Shown in pieces: positions 52,890 through 64,000 of a DNA stretch of 64,000 bases (within the stretch, counting starts at the first letter, position 1; every line of letters starts with the position of its first letter). Origin of the DNA: Peribacillus frigoritolerans (GTDB lineage Bacteria > Bacillota > Bacilli > Bacillales > DSM-1321); NCBI GenBank assembly GCA_030562215.1, contig JAUPFL010000001.1, forward strand, positions 930,001 to 994,000, given 5' to 3'. The position numbers were made by a program, and so were the translations under genes. The notes under the pieces are model-generated. The model was not told where the DNA came from and ran no database searches. It worked only from the letters and a program-made list of their open reading frames with translations.

Positions 52890-53596
52890 CTACTCCTGTT
52901 CAGGGTTACGCAGGTAATAACCGACCCCTCTTCTAGTTACAATCCAGCCAGGATGGCTTGGATTGTCTTCAATCTTCTCACGAAGACGTCTGACCGTTAC
53001 ATCGACCGTACGCACATCCCCGAAATAATCATAGCCCCACACGGTTTGTAATAAGTGCTCCCTTGTCATGACCTGACCGATGTGCTTCGCTAAGTAATGA
53101 AGCAACTCAAATTCGCGATGCGTCAATTCAATCGTATCGCCCCGCTTGGATACCACATACGCATCCGGATGGATGGTGAGCGTTCCTATCGTGATTTCCT
53201 TCGGTTCATTTTCTTGATCGGGAACCGGAACAGCTTGCTGACGTCTAAGGTTCGCCTTAACGCGGGCAATTATTTCCCGGGTACTAAATGGCTTTGTCAC
53301 ATAGTCGTCTGCACCAAGCTCCAATCCTAAGACCTTATCTATCTCTGAGTCTTTTGCCGTTAGCATGATGATCGGCGTCTCATACTTCTTCCTTACTTCC
53401 CTGCAAACTTCCATCCCATCGCGCTGCGGCAGCATGATATCAAGTAAAATCAAATCAGGTTGGCGTTCTTCCACCATTTTGAGGGCTTCATTGCCATCAT
53501 AAGCACAAAAAACTTCGTAACCTTCTTTTTTAGATTGAATTGTAATATATCAGCAATTGGCTTTTCGTCATCCACTACCAGAATCTTTTTATCCAT
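52890..53596 (-). CDS. walR: Essential response regulator WalR (one frameshift)
   Basis: 235-residue OmpR-family regulator of peptidoglycan hydrolase genes. Receiver with [12 protein letters not shown], phospho-acceptor Asp in [13 protein letters not shown] and Lys in VTKPFS; winged helix with [30 protein letters not shown] and RRGVGYYL. One A missing near 53530 ([13 protein letters not shown]) breaks the N-terminal part. ATG 53596 follows AAGGAGATAAGTAC. First gene of the walRK-yycHIJ operon. Confidence 0.94.
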
Positions 53597-53840
53597 GTAC
53601 TTATCTCCTTTTTTAATAACTGAACTGAATCTATTAAAAACCGTGTCCTTATCCGGGACCTTATTCACTTTTCCTTCTGCTTGCACCAAGCTTCGCAACC
53701 TGGTTTTAGCAAAGTTACATATATATACCCAATAAAGGGACTGAACACCGGAATGAAAGCAAATTGTCTCTATTCTACTTTATCATTTTATAGGCATTAA
53801 ATCACCTTTTTCCTATTATTCTCATCTATATGAAACAGAA

Positions 53841-53869
53841 GAAGTCTTCGAATATTTTTCGAAGACTTC
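53841..53869 (-). terminator. Terminator-like hairpin after the M23 peptidase gene
   Basis: Perfect 12-bp stem GAAGTCTTCGAA/TTCGAAGACTTC, 7 bp beyond the stop at 53876; lacks a strong T-run. Confidence 0.65.
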
Positions 53870-53875
53870 CATCGA

Positions 53876-55293
53876 TTACTGACTTATATAGTTAAGCGGA
53901 TTAACGAGAGACCCGTTTTTATATATTTCAAAATGGAGGTGGACACCGGTCGAGTGCCCTGTTGAACCCATCATGCCAATTTTCATGCCTTTTTCAATCT
54001 TTTGTCCCGCTTTCACATCAATTGAATCTAAATGGGCATACACAGTCTTATACCCATTATTATGATTGATCGTTATCTTATTTCCATATCCTCCGGAGTT
54101 CCCGGCAGTTTCGATTATCCCATGATCCGCTGCCGTTATGGTCCTGGTGGTTGGCCGTGCAATATCGATACCTTTATGAAGCTTCCCCCAGCGCTGGCCC
54201 TGCTTACTGGAAATATAGCCCCCATCTGCAGGCCATGAATATGTACCGCTTCCCTGTGAAGGAATGACCTTGGTGCCTTTTCTGGTGATTTCTGTTTTGG
54301 CTTTTTCCGTGACTTCTTTTTTACGATCGTTTCACTGATTTTCTTCCCATTTGTTTCAGATACATTATAGGTGAACCCAAGGATCCCCTCATTCCCTATT
54401 TGGTCAGTAATGAGTTCGCCCTTTGGAAGTTCGTCATCCTCCTTCACTTTCTTTTCAAAAGGAATCCTCTCTTCCTTAAATACTTCTCTTTCTACCATTA
54501 CGTTCACATAGGGGTTACGCTGGGTCACATAGAGACGCTCGCCCTCTTTAATCCCTTTGTCCTCATCCTGTCCCGGGTTCAGCTCCAGCAGTTGATCCAG
54601 GTCCATATCATGCCTAGCGGCAATGGCTTCAAGGTCCTCATCTTCCTTAGCCTCATAGATCGTCTTTACTTCCTTTCCTTCTTTTATCATGGAAAGGGTT
54701 TTATCGACACTCTTGATTTCTTCTGGATATACCATTGTCTCTTTAAGCGTAACTGGAAGTGAAAATTCGATGTCCAGAATTCTGCTTCCTGGCTCTTTTA
54801 ACGGATCCACATCTTTTTCACTTTCTTTTGTTCCTGATTCGTATTCAGCGTATTCCTCTTCATTTACATATAATAAAATGATTTTCTCCAGAACGTCCTC
54901 TGCATCTTCCTTTGACGCAACATAAGCGACCGCCTGATTATCTATGTCGATTTCATACGCCTCTGCCTTCACATGCCACTGATCTTGAATTCCCTTAACA
55001 GCCTGATCCTCTTTAATATCTTCATCGAATACCTCTTCAGGTACGAACTTCAGCTGTGTCTCCTTATCGAATGTAAAGTCAGGATAATCCTCCTGTGCTT
55101 CTTCTACCTTATCGGCTACGATGTTTTCGATTTCCGTTTCATCCGTCACACTGCCGACGAACTCATCGTTAAGATAAACATGCTGAATGGTTGTAGTTTC
55201 CGATATCCCCGCAGCAGTTACCCGATTACCTGCAAGCACTAAAATGACGGAAACCATCAACAGGATGATCCCCTTGCCTTTTGAGCTAAACAT
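53876..55293 (-). CDS. M23 peptidoglycan endopeptidase with LysM and G5 domains (one frameshift)
   Basis: 472 residues after correction. Signal or anchor helix MFSSKGKGIILLMVSVILVLAGNRVTAAG, a long acidic region, LysM (DEDLEAIAARHDMDLDQLLELNPG, about 220-258), G5 domain (NPYVNVMVEREVF to ETIV, about 265-335) and the C-terminal M23 zinc peptidase with HKGIDIA, TVYAHLDSI and GVHLHFEIY. One A missing near 54320 breaks the frame at KKE just before the peptidase. A surface cell-wall hydrolase, located upstream of walR; WalR controls such enzymes in general, but control of this one is inference. Confidence 0.87.
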
Positions 55294-55664
55294 ATATTGT
55301 CCTCCTTAACGGCTCAGTCACCAATTAAGAAACTAATCAAATTTATTTTGAGATTTATTAGTCCAATTTAAATATCCAGATGCTTATGACTGATTTCTAC
55401 AATGATTTTTATCACTCATAACTCTACCATATTAAGAAAAAAACAAGAAACAGACTTCATAATGTAATAGAACTGTATAAATGGTGACAACTTGTACCAA
55501 TAGATATGGTAATGGGGAAAGTTCAATGAACTGAGAAAAAGGAGTGGGCCTAAGCCCAGTAAGGTTAAAAGCGAGTTTTAATCCGAATTGGCCGAAAATG
55601 GTATGTTACAAATTGTTAACAATCTATTAACAAGATTTCATTCAGAATAATCTGGACGCAAAAC
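55294..55664. other. Intergenic region between the M23 gene and the tRNA cluster
   Basis: About 370 bp, AT-rich, no gene. A short GGGC-CTAA-GCCC hairpin lies near 55546-55557. I looked for a ydaO-type c-di-AMP riboswitch, often found before such cell-wall enzymes, and saw no matching motif. Confidence 0.5.
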
Positions 55665-55666
55665 TA

Positions 55667-55693
55667 AAAAACGCCCTAAAGGAAAGGCGTTTA
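55667..55693 (-). terminator. Terminator of the tRNA cluster
   Basis: AAACGCC/GGCGTTT stem with an A-run on the left (T-run on the minus strand), 9 bp beyond tRNA-Phe. Confidence 0.82.
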
Positions 55694-55701
55694 TACAAGG
55701 A

Positions 55702-55774
55702 TGGCTCAGGACGGAATCGAACCGCCGACACAAGGATTTTCAGTCCTTTGCTCTACCGACTGAGCTACTGAGCC
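55702..55774 (-). tRNA. tRNA-Phe (GAA)
   Basis: 73-nt cloverleaf with acceptor GGCTCAG/CTGAGCC, anticodon loop CTGAAAA and T-loop GGTTCGATTCC. CCA is not encoded. Last of four tRNAs. Confidence 0.96.
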
Positions 55775-55803
55775 AAATATTCTATTTTAGGATAAAAATA
55801 AAA

Positions 55804-55879
55804 TGGCGGTCCCGACGGGAATCGAACCCGCGATCTCCTGCGTGACAGGCAGGCATGTTAACCGCTACACCACGGGACC
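55804..55879 (-). tRNA. tRNA-Asp (GTC)
   Basis: 76 nt including encoded CCA. Acceptor GGTCCCG/CGGGACC, anticodon loop with GTC (CTGTCAC), T-loop GGTTCGATTCC. Confidence 0.96.
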
Positions 55880-55902
55880 AGTAAAGCATTTATATAAAGA
55901 AG

Positions 55903-55974
55903 TGACCCATACGGGATTCGAACCCGTGTTACCGCCGTGAAAGGGCGGTGTCTTAACCGCTTGACCAATGGGCC
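55903..55974 (-). tRNA. tRNA-Glu (TTC)
   Basis: 72 nt, acceptor GGCCCAT/ATGGGTC (one G-U), anticodon loop CTTTCAC, T-loop GGTTCGAATCC. CCA is not encoded. Confidence 0.96.
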
Positions 55975-55982
55975 GGAAAAAA

Positions 55983-56058
55983 TGGTGAGCCATGAAGGAT
56001 TCGAACCTTCGACCCTCTGATTAAAAGTCAGATGCTCTACCAACTGAGCTAATGGCTC
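55983..56058 (-). tRNA. tRNA-Lys (TTT)
   Basis: 76 nt including encoded CCA. Acceptor GAGCCAT/ATGGCTC, anticodon loop CTTTTAA, T-loop GGTTCGAATCC. First of the Lys-Glu-Asp-Phe cluster, the same order as B. subtilis trnY next to purA. Confidence 0.96.
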
Positions 56059-56281
56059 GTTCTATTGAAATGTTTCTTTGCAGGATGGTAACTTAACATC
56101 TGCAGCTTGTTAATGGCTTGTTCTATTGTGACGACGCTTTTGATAATATCATGGATAATATAGTTTAGGCAATAGTTTTTTGAAATAAAATTATTTTTTC
56201 TTATCTTTTTCATTTTCCCTACATTTTTGTTCCTTTCATTCGGTATCCCGGACCTCCAGCATCGATAATAATAATGAAAGA

Positions 56282-56304
56282 AGAGCCGGCAAAAAAAGCC
56301 AGCT
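56282..56304 (-). terminator. Hairpin after purA
   Basis: GAGCCGGC/GCCAGCTC (one mismatch) with a seven-A loop and T-rich flanks, 14 bp beyond the purA stop. Confidence 0.65.
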
Positions 56305-56317
56305 CCTTTTTCATGAA

Positions 56318-57661
<1,344 letters not shown>

Positions 57662-57676
57662 TTATCAAACAAACCT

Positions 57677-57749
57677 ATTTTATCAATAATCCAAACTGGA
57701 AGTCAATACAAAATCCGAACAATACACTTTTTAAAAAATTCTTTGTTCG
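57677..57749 (-). promoter_or_regulatory. purA promoter with PurBox
   Basis: On the minus strand TTGACT (57706-57701), 18 bp, TAAAAT (57682-57677) form a sigma-A promoter. AAATCCGAACAAT at 57711-57723 matches the PurR PurBox consensus AWWWCCGAACWWT at every base, just upstream of -35. A second inverted half (TTCG at 57746-57749, 11 of 13) lies 26 bp further; the usual spacing is about 17, so the pair is not canonical. Confidence 0.75.
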
Positions 57750-57859
57750 TAAATATGAGAAATTTCTTCCCGATCTTTTTGGATTGTCATACATTATTGT
57801 ACCCTCTGATTTCTTTTTCTATTATCATAAGGGCCTTTCTTTTTCCCGAAACAGAGAAA

Positions 57860-57884
57860 GCCCGCCATTACATGAATGGCAGGC
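57860..57884 (-). terminator. Terminator of dnaC
   Basis: GCCTGCCATT/AATGGCGGGC stem (one mismatch) with TTTCTCTGTTT on the minus strand, directly beyond the dnaC stop at 57891. Confidence 0.8.
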
Positions 57885-57890
57885 AGTCCC

Positions 57891-59253
57891 CTATGCGCCG
57901 GGAGACATCGAATCATCATCGAAGCGGCGTTCGAGGTTAACGAATTTATTATATTCTTTTACGAATGCAAGCGAAACCGTGCCTACCGGACCATTACGCT
58001 GTTTCGCTATAATGATTTCGATGATATTTTTATTCTCGGATTCTTTATCATAATAATCATCACGGTATAAGAATGCGACGATATCGGCATCTTGCTCGAT
58101 ACTCCCGGATTCCCGGATATCAGACATCATCGGGCGCTTATCCTGACGCTGCTCCACTCCCCTCGATAGCTGGGAAAGGGCAATGACGGGCACTTTAAGT
58201 TCACGGGCGAGCGCTTTGAGTGAACGTGAAATCTCGGATACCTCTTGCTGACGGTTGTCGCCTGAACGACCATCGCCTTGGATTAACTGCAGGTAATCGA
58301 TCAATATCATGCCAAGACCATGTTCCTGCTTCAAACGACGGCATTTGGAACGGATTTCACCAATCCTCACACCTGGCGTATCATCGATATAAATGCCGGC
58401 ATTCGACAAGCTTCCCATCGCCATCGTCAGTTTACGCCAATCCTCATCAGTTAAGGAGCCTGTCCGTAAATTCTGGGCGTTGATATTTCCTTCAGCACAG
58501 AGCATACGCATAACGAGCTGCTCTGCACCCATCTCAAGACTGAAAATCGCTACATTCTCCTCCGTTTTGGTCGCAACGTTTTGAGCGATATTCAATGCAA
58601 AAGCGGTTTTACCAACCGAAGGACGGGCACCAACTATGATTAGGTCATTACGTTGGAACCCTGCTGTCATTCGATCCAGTTCAGCAAACCCTGTCGGTAT
58701 TCCCGTGACATCCCCTTTACGGTTAGTCAAAACTTCTATGTTATCGTACGTCGCAACCAATACATCCTTAATATTTTGAAAAGACCCGGAATTTTTACGC
58801 TGGGCCACTTCCATGATCGTTTTTTCTGCTTCCCCGAGCAGCTCCTCGACCTCGTCCTCGCGACTGTAGCCTTCCTGAGCGATGTTAGTCGCTGTCCTGA
58901 TCAAACGGCGCAGCAATGACTTCTCCTCGACGATGCGGGCATAATATTCAATATTGGCCGCGGTAGGCACCGATCCGGCCAATTCACTTAAATAAGAAAC
59001 CCCGCCAACTTCCTCAAGGTTTTTTGTCGCAGCCAATTCCTCTGTCACCGTAATCAAATCGACAGCTTTTCCTTCGTCATTCAATTTAAGCATCACATTA
59101 AAGATCTTTTGATGAGAGCTTCTGTAAAAATCCTCCGGAATCAAAACTTCCGATGTAACGGTCAATGAAGAGGGCTCAAGAAAAATGGCTCTAGCACAGC
59201 CTGTTCGGCTTCTATATTTTGTGGGGAATCCTATCCTGAAATTGTTCTATCAT
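57891..59253 (-). CDS. dnaC: Replicative DNA helicase DnaC (DnaB family; two frameshifts)
   Basis: 454 residues after correction. N-terminal collar domain (PQNIEAEQAVLGAIFLEP), RecA-like motor with Walker A GARPSVGKTAFALN, IDYLQLI (Walker B), LSQLSRGVEQR and YRDDYY. Hexameric helicase at the replication fork, named DnaC in Bacillus. Two bases are missing near the N-terminus: a C near 59223 and a G near 59195. Being essential, it shows that the shifts are errors. ATG 59253 follows GGGAGG. Downstream of rplI on the same strand. Confidence 0.95.
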
Positions 59254-59393
59254 ATCTTAAAACCTCCCATTCTAAGAGGATACCTTTTATATGTTTCTAG
59301 TAAAAAAGAAAAAAGTGAAAGGACAACGTGCCCAATCACATTTTTCGTCTATCTCTATTTTATCAATTTTTCACAGATATGAAACAGCTAAAA

Positions 59394-59843
59394 TTAGTTA
59401 ATTTCTTTCACATGCACAGTAAGTGTCGCAGTGACTTCAGGATGAAGCTTGACTGGAAGCTTTGTATGCCCTAAAGTGCGGATGCCTTCAGCAAGCTCCA
59501 TTTTACGTTTATCAATCTTGATACCGTGTTTTTTCTGAAGCTCCGATGCAATTTGTTTAGTCGTGATGGAACCGAATAAACGCCCGCCCTCACCAGCTTT
59601 AGCAGAAAGTTCAACCGTTAATTTCTCCAGCTGGACTTTCAATTCCTCAGCTTGCTGCAGCTCTTCCGCTGCAAGTGATTCTTCTTTATTTTTCTGGGCT
59701 TCCAAAGTTTTTACATTTGAATTATTTGCTTCAACGGCCAATCCTTGTTTAAGCAGGAAATTATGTGCATAACCATCTGCAACATTTTTAACTTCCCCTT
59801 TTTTCCCTTTACCTTTAACGTCTTTAAGAAATATTACTTTCAT
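59394..59843 (-). CDS. rplI: Ribosomal protein bL9
   Basis: 149 residues, intact. N-terminal [36 protein letters not shown] is the bL9 signature, followed by the long helix and the C-terminal domain ([20 protein letters not shown]). ATG overlaps the gdpP stop by 4 bp. Confidence 0.97.
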   Translation of the reverse strand: MKVIFLKDVKGKGKKGEVKNVADGYAHNFLLKQGLAVEANNSNVKTLEAQKNKEESLAAEELQQAEELKVQLEKLTVELSAKAGEGGRLFGSITTKQIASELQKKHGIKIDKRKMELAEGIRTLGHTKLPVKLHPEVTATLTVHVKEIN

Positions 59844-61808
59844 TCTTTTTGTCCCCCTTCTAAATATTCATCAATTGCTGCTTTCAATCGGCTTTCGGCT
59901 TCATCAATGGAGCATACCTGTTGAGTGGCGGCATTCGTTAAATGTCCGCCTCCATTCAACATTTCCATGATCACCTGTACATTGATATCACCAAGAGAAC
60001 GCGCACTTATGCCAACTGTATCATCAGATCGCTTAGCCATTACAAAGGAAGCGACAACGCCATCCATGGTCAATAGGGTGTCCGCAGCCTGAGCAATGAG
60101 CACCTGATTATGAACCTGGTCGGTTTTTGCCGCGGCAATGGCAATCCCCTTTTTATAAAAAATGACTTCTTCAATGAGCTTCGAACGTTTGATATAGGTG
60201 TCCACGTCTTCTTTTAAGAATTTCTGGACAAGTACCGTATCAGCCCCATGCGCCCTTAGATAGGAGGCTGCATCGAAAGTACGTGATCCCGTTCTTAAGG
60301 TGAAGCTTTTCGTATCGACGATGATACCTGCAAGAAGTGCCGTAGACTCCAGCATATCAATCTTTGAGCGTTTTGGCTGATATTCAAGCAGTTCGGTCAC
60401 AAGTTCTGCTGTTGAAGATGCATATGGCTCCATATAGACGAGCAATGAGTTCTTGATGAACTCCTCACCCCGGCGATGATGGTCGATGACCACAACCTTA
60501 TCGATCCTATTCAATAACCGCTCTTCAATCACCATGGAAGGTTTATGTGTATCGACCACAACCAGCAAGGTCTCATCCGTAATCATTTCAAATGCATCAT
60601 CAGGTGTTATGAACCGGGAATACAGCTCTTCTTTATTTTTGATCTCTTCCATTAAACGAAGGACACTGCTATCGAGCTGCTGGGTGTTTATGACAATATA
60701 GCCTTCACGTTCATTCATTTGGGCAACTTTCAAGATCCCGATCGCTGAACCGATTGCGTCCATATCCGGGTTTTTATGGCCCATGACAATGACTTTATCG
60801 CTATCAAGGACTATATCCTTCAATGCATGGGAAATCACACGGGCACGGACCCTCGTGCGTTTTTCCATCGGATTGGTTTTGCCGCCATAGAATTTCACTT
60901 TTCCATTCGCTTGCTTTATGGCTACCTGGTCACCGCCCCGCCCTAAAGCGAGATCCAAGCTGGACTGTGCAAGCGTACCTAGTTCCGGCAGGGATGAAAC
61001 GGCCGAGCCGACCCCGATGCTCAAGGTCAATGGTACATTTTGCTTGGCCGTCGTTTCCCTGATTTCATCCAAAATCGAGAATTTCCCCTTTTCAAGCTGC
61101 TGAAGGATATGCTCATTAAATACAGCGATGAATCGTTCCGAGGAAACCCGTTTAAAGAAAACGCCATTATCCCTTGCCCACTTATCAAGAAGTGAGGTAA
61201 CCAAGCTATTAATGCTGCTTTTACGCTGATCATCCATACCCTGTGTCAAATCATCATAGTTATCAAGAAGAATGATCGCAATTGCCGTTCGCTCATCTTC
61301 ATATAATTTCTCAATTTCCACTTGCTCCGTTACATCAAAAAGTAAAGAAGCCGTTCATCACGCTTATGGACCACCTTGAATTTCCGATCGTGGAGCGTAA
61401 GTGTCTCTGTCTCGATCTCTTGCTTGATTAACGGTACTATCGAGTCCGCAACATCGTATAGCGATCTTCCTGCCAAGGAGTCTTCACTAAAACAAGAAGC
61501 CAGGAATGGATTGGTCCATTCAATGTAATAATCCTCATTAAAGAGCATGATCCCAATCGGCATTTCCAATAACGCTTCCTCGCCCACCTTCTTTAAACGG
61601 TAGGATAAAGTCGTTATATACTCTTCTGTCTTCCGTTGCTTTTTTCTACCATTCTTAATGTTAAATAAAATAAACCAGCAAGAATCAATAGTCCAACAAG
61701 TGCAATAACCCAATTATAATAAGCCAGTACGCCCAAAAGTAAAACGACTGCGGCCAGCACCCCATATAATGGGGACTTAATCGAGTATTCTTTCAAATAA
61801 GATGGCAT
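59840..61808 (-). CDS. gdpP: Cyclic-di-AMP phosphodiesterase GdpP (two frameshifts)
   Basis: 656 residues after correction. Two membrane helices at the N-terminus, a PAS domain ([19 protein letters not shown]), a degenerate GGDEF domain and the C-terminal DHH/DHHA1 phosphodiesterase with [33 protein letters not shown] and [10 protein letters not shown]. Hydrolyses c-di-AMP, affecting potassium and cell-wall homeostasis. Shifts: one base near 61635 ([12 protein letters not shown]), one T near 61335 (LLYFFDVTEQ). ATG 61808 precedes MPSYLKEY. Operon yybS-gdpP-rplI-dnaC. Confidence 0.94.
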
Positions 61809-61847
61809 AGTTTCAGCTCCTAAAAGCATCTGTTTTACAAAAAGTCT

Positions 61848-62795
61848 CTATTCCTTTTTCTTGATTGTCTCCCTAAAAGGAAAGCCTAAATCTATTATAC
61901 CTAAAAATCGGACGGCCGTCGTTATAATCGGGATCGGCAGAAGCAAAGAAAAAACCACGATTAAAACAGGTATCGCCTTAACCCATGACTTAACATGAGC
62001 GATATAGAATATCAGGGAATATCCTTGTAATAAAATGAAGAACTGCAATATGAAAAATAGGTTCGTTATGGCCATATATACAAAACTGTTCTTGTCCGTA
62101 TTCACAAAAAGAGCAAGAAGCATCGTAATTAAATAATACCATAAAAGGCTTTTCGGGAGTCGCAGATCTCGAAAATGGGGCCATTTTAACGCCTTATCAC
62201 TGAATCTCTTCACAATGGGATGCGCCGCAAAGAAAATCAATAAAACCATGATGACGGACATCAAGACGAACAAACTTGGCATCAGCGTGTTCATCATATC
62301 GATCGATTCATACATCCGCTTTTTGACTTGCTCCGTCGGTGCCTGTCCAAAAGAATCCATGATGCCGATTGTATTTTCAATGGACCCCTCAGCCATGTTC
62401 ATCGATTCTTCTATGTAATTAACATCCGTTATCAACACTGAAGCTGCATATATTAATAAAATGCCTCCCAGGAAGACAAGGACTGCGCTTATGAACATAG
62501 GTGCCATCGGTTTGTCCTTTTTCAAAAAATAGCCGATAGCGATTCCCGTTGCCCCCATGAGCAAGGTCAGCGGAACAGACAATATCGTCCCGATGAGGAT
62601 CGACAATAACGAGGCTACAAATAAGTAACCAAGGCTCCATGATAACTTTTGTTTGATTGTGACCAGTATGAATGGAATGGGTAAAAAGAAAGTAGTGAAA
62701 ATACCCAATAGTGGGATTTGAATGGTGATGAACAATAAAATGCAATATAGTGCCAGAAGTGCTCCGCCCTCGGCAATTCGTCTCCCGCTATTCAT
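61848..62795 (-). CDS. yybS: DUF2232 membrane protein YybS
   Basis: 315-residue integral membrane protein with about eight helices, intact. Wording such as GGALLALYCILLFITIQIPLLGIF and the FLPIPFIL motif fit the YybS (DUF2232) family, which is always just upstream of gdpP in Bacillus. Function unknown; the S-component-like topology has suggested a transporter role, unproven. ATG 62795 follows AGGGGGTG. Confidence 0.9.
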   Translation of the reverse strand: MNSGRRIAEGGALLALYCILLFITIQIPLLGIFTTFFLPIPFILVTIKQKLSWSLGYLFVASLLSILIGTILSVPLTLLMGATGIAIGYFLKKDKPMAPMFISAVLVFLGGILLIYAASVLITDVNYIEESMNMAEGSIENTIGIMDSFGQAPTEQVKKRMYESIDMMNTLMPSLFVLMSVIMVLLIFFAAHPIVKRFSDKALKWPHFRDLRLPKSLLWYYLITMLLALFVNTDKNSFVYMAITNLFFILQFFILLQGYSLIFYIAHVKSWVKAIPVLIVVFSLLLPIPIITTAVRFLGIIDLGFPFRETIKKKE

Positions 62796-62946
62796 CTTTA
62801 TTTCACCCCCTGTTATTATTGATGTCTTATCTCCATCTTTATATTGTATCCGTTACGGCCAGGATATTTCAAACATCACAGTCTTTTTTAGGATATGAAT
62901 ATTTTTTCTGAGGAAAACAACCGGATAACTTCCTTCTTAAATAAAA

Positions 62947-63025
62947 AAAACCGCAATTCAGCGGTTTTCAGGCATAAGTGACAACTTATGAAAAAGGCAC
63001 ATTAAGGATAACTCCTCAATGTGCC
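62947..63025 (-). terminator. Three tandem hairpins after rpsR
   Basis: GGCACATT/AATGTGCC (62996-63025), CATAAGT/ACTTATG (62973-62990) and AAACCGC/GCGGTTT (62948-62968) lie in series beyond the rpsR stop. Only the last has a T-run (eight A on the plus strand), so it is the terminator; the other two may stabilise the mRNA end. Confidence 0.78.
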
Positions 63026-63031
63026 AATTTA

Positions 63032-63270
<239 letters not shown>

Positions 63271-63317
63271 AATAAATTTCCCTCCCTGCTTTTTGAATTT
63301 TCATTTTAAACGGATGT

Positions 63318-63842
63318 TTAAAACGGAAGATCGTCATCTGAAATGTCGATTGTCTTACCGTCATTTGCAAACGGATCATCATCTACACGAGTGTAGTTGT
63401 TATTGCTCCGTTGATTCTGATTTGGATTTTGTCCATACGAATTATTGTCATTTCCGTTATTTCCATAACTTCTTTGACCTCCACCGTAAGAACCGCCTTC
63501 ATTTCTTTCACCCGCTGAACTGCTTCGTGGTTCAAGGAATTGAACGCTCTCAGCCAGAATCTCCGTCACATATACGCGTTTGCCGTCTTGTCCTTCATAA
63601 TTACGTGTTTGGACACGTCCATCCACGCCAGCTAAACTGCCCTTTTTCAAGAAGTTAGCTACATTTTCTGCCGGTTTACGCCAAACTACACAGTTAATGA
63701 AATCCGCTTCACGTTCACCCTGCTGATTCGTAAAACTACGGTTCACAGCTAAAGTAAAGGTAGCTACAGGAACTCCATTAGGTGTATATCGTAATTCAGG
63801 ATCTTTAGTTAAGCGTCCTACCAAAACTACGCGATTCATCAT
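63318..63842 (-). CDS. ssbA: Single-stranded DNA-binding protein SsbA
   Basis: 174 residues, intact. OB fold at 1-107 ([35 protein letters not shown]), a flexible Gly/Asn/Gln-rich linker with [14 protein letters not shown], and the acidic protein-interaction tip DDDLPF. ATG 63842 begins the conserved N-terminus. Confidence 0.96.
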   Translation of the reverse strand: MMNRVVLVGRLTKDPELRYTPNGVPVATFTLAVNRSFTNQQGEREADFINCVVWRKPAENVANFLKKGSLAGVDGRVQTRNYEGQDGKRVYVTEILAESVQFLEPRSSSAGERNEGGSYGGGQRSYGNNGNDNNSYGQNPNQNQRSNNNYTRVDDDPFANDGKTIDISDDDLPF

Positions 63843-63910
63843 CAGAATCAACCCCTAGGTTTCAAGCTTGTTTCATGTGAAACAAGATTAGAATTTATAT
63901 TAATATCGAA

Positions 63911-64000
63911 TTAAACTTCTTCTCTAGTAGCCATGTGGCGAATAATGTCTTCACTGATTTTAGCAAGACGATCGAATTCTTGAATCGCAGCACTTTCAGC
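63911..64000 (-). CDS. rpsF: Ribosomal protein bS6, C-terminal end only
   Basis: The last 29 codons read AAIQEFDRLAKISEDIIRH and end TREEV before TAA at 63911. This is the C-terminus of bS6, which precedes ssb in the rpsF-ssb-rpsR operon. The rest lies beyond the window. Confidence 0.92.
   Translation of the reverse strand, partial: AESAAIQEFDRLAKISEDIIRHMATREEV

Noticed and set aside
55294-55701. A c-di-AMP riboswitch before the M23 peptidase gene
   Set aside because: Such riboswitches often precede this enzyme class, but the conserved motifs were not found in either strand.

Overview
The window reads as chromosome of a low-GC, Gram-positive, endospore-forming Bacillaceae. The right half holds the conserved block rpsF-ssb-rpsR / yybS-gdpP-rplI-dnaC / purA / tRNA-Lys-Glu-Asp-Phe / walRK-yycHIJ-htrC / rlmH, which in Bacillus lies near the replication origin. 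Protein wording and accessory content (schizokinen-type siderophore locus, DUF485/acetate symporter, large catalase) suggest a Peribacillus/Priestia-like species; that placement is inference. No prophage, insertion sequence, CRISPR array or recognisable defence island was seen.

A technical fact governs the reading. About 45 single-base frameshifts break 32 genes, including dnaC, walR, walK and rpsR, which a living cell cannot lose. Almost all are missing bases in homopolymer runs (two sites may instead be extra bases), and one restored base each gives full-length, in-frame proteins. They look like uncorrected long-read assembly errors. I therefore annotate each such gene as one CDS over its restored span and give the shift positions, instead of calling pseudogenes.

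Layout. 1-3.0 kb: RsbR-type stressosome protein (cut by the window edge), msrAB, nupC. 3.2-8.7 kb: a two-component system, a MacB/YknXYZ-type ABC exporter and a small membrane protein, probably one response module. 8.9-15.5 kb: DUF485 protein plus acetate symporter, a split ThrE-type exporter, an alpha/beta hydrolase, a dicarboxylate/amino-acid symporter and a YhhN protein. 15.6-20.7 kb: RlmI-type methyltransferase, a lone PTS IIC protein, and a GltC-like regulator divergent from gdhA. 20.9-26.6 kb: complete rbsRKDACB ribose operon with an operator. 26.9-35.4 kb: six-gene NRPS-independent siderophore operon in the order of rhizobactin rhbABCDEF, behind a sigma-A promoter covered by a perfect inverted Fur repeat. 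35.6-44.3 kb: VTC-domain protein, cytoplasmic alpha-amylase, peptidase T, large catalase, DbpA helicase, heme monooxygenase. 44.3-64 kb: RlmN-like enzyme, rlmH, a small CxxH/CxxC protein inside a DnaA-box cluster, htrC, the WalRK regulon operon, an M23 endopeptidase, four tRNAs, purA with a PurBox, dnaC, rplI, gdpP, yybS, rpsR, ssb and the end of rpsF.

The content is mostly core metabolism and chromosome housekeeping. I found no convincing wholly new system. The best leads are regulatory DNA: the Fur promoter, the DnaA-box cluster around 46.3-46.6 kb, a MerR-type promoter before the YhhN gene, an unexplained 21-bp palindrome before htrC, and a shared Gly-Met-Pro motif in three proteins of the exporter/two-component cluster.
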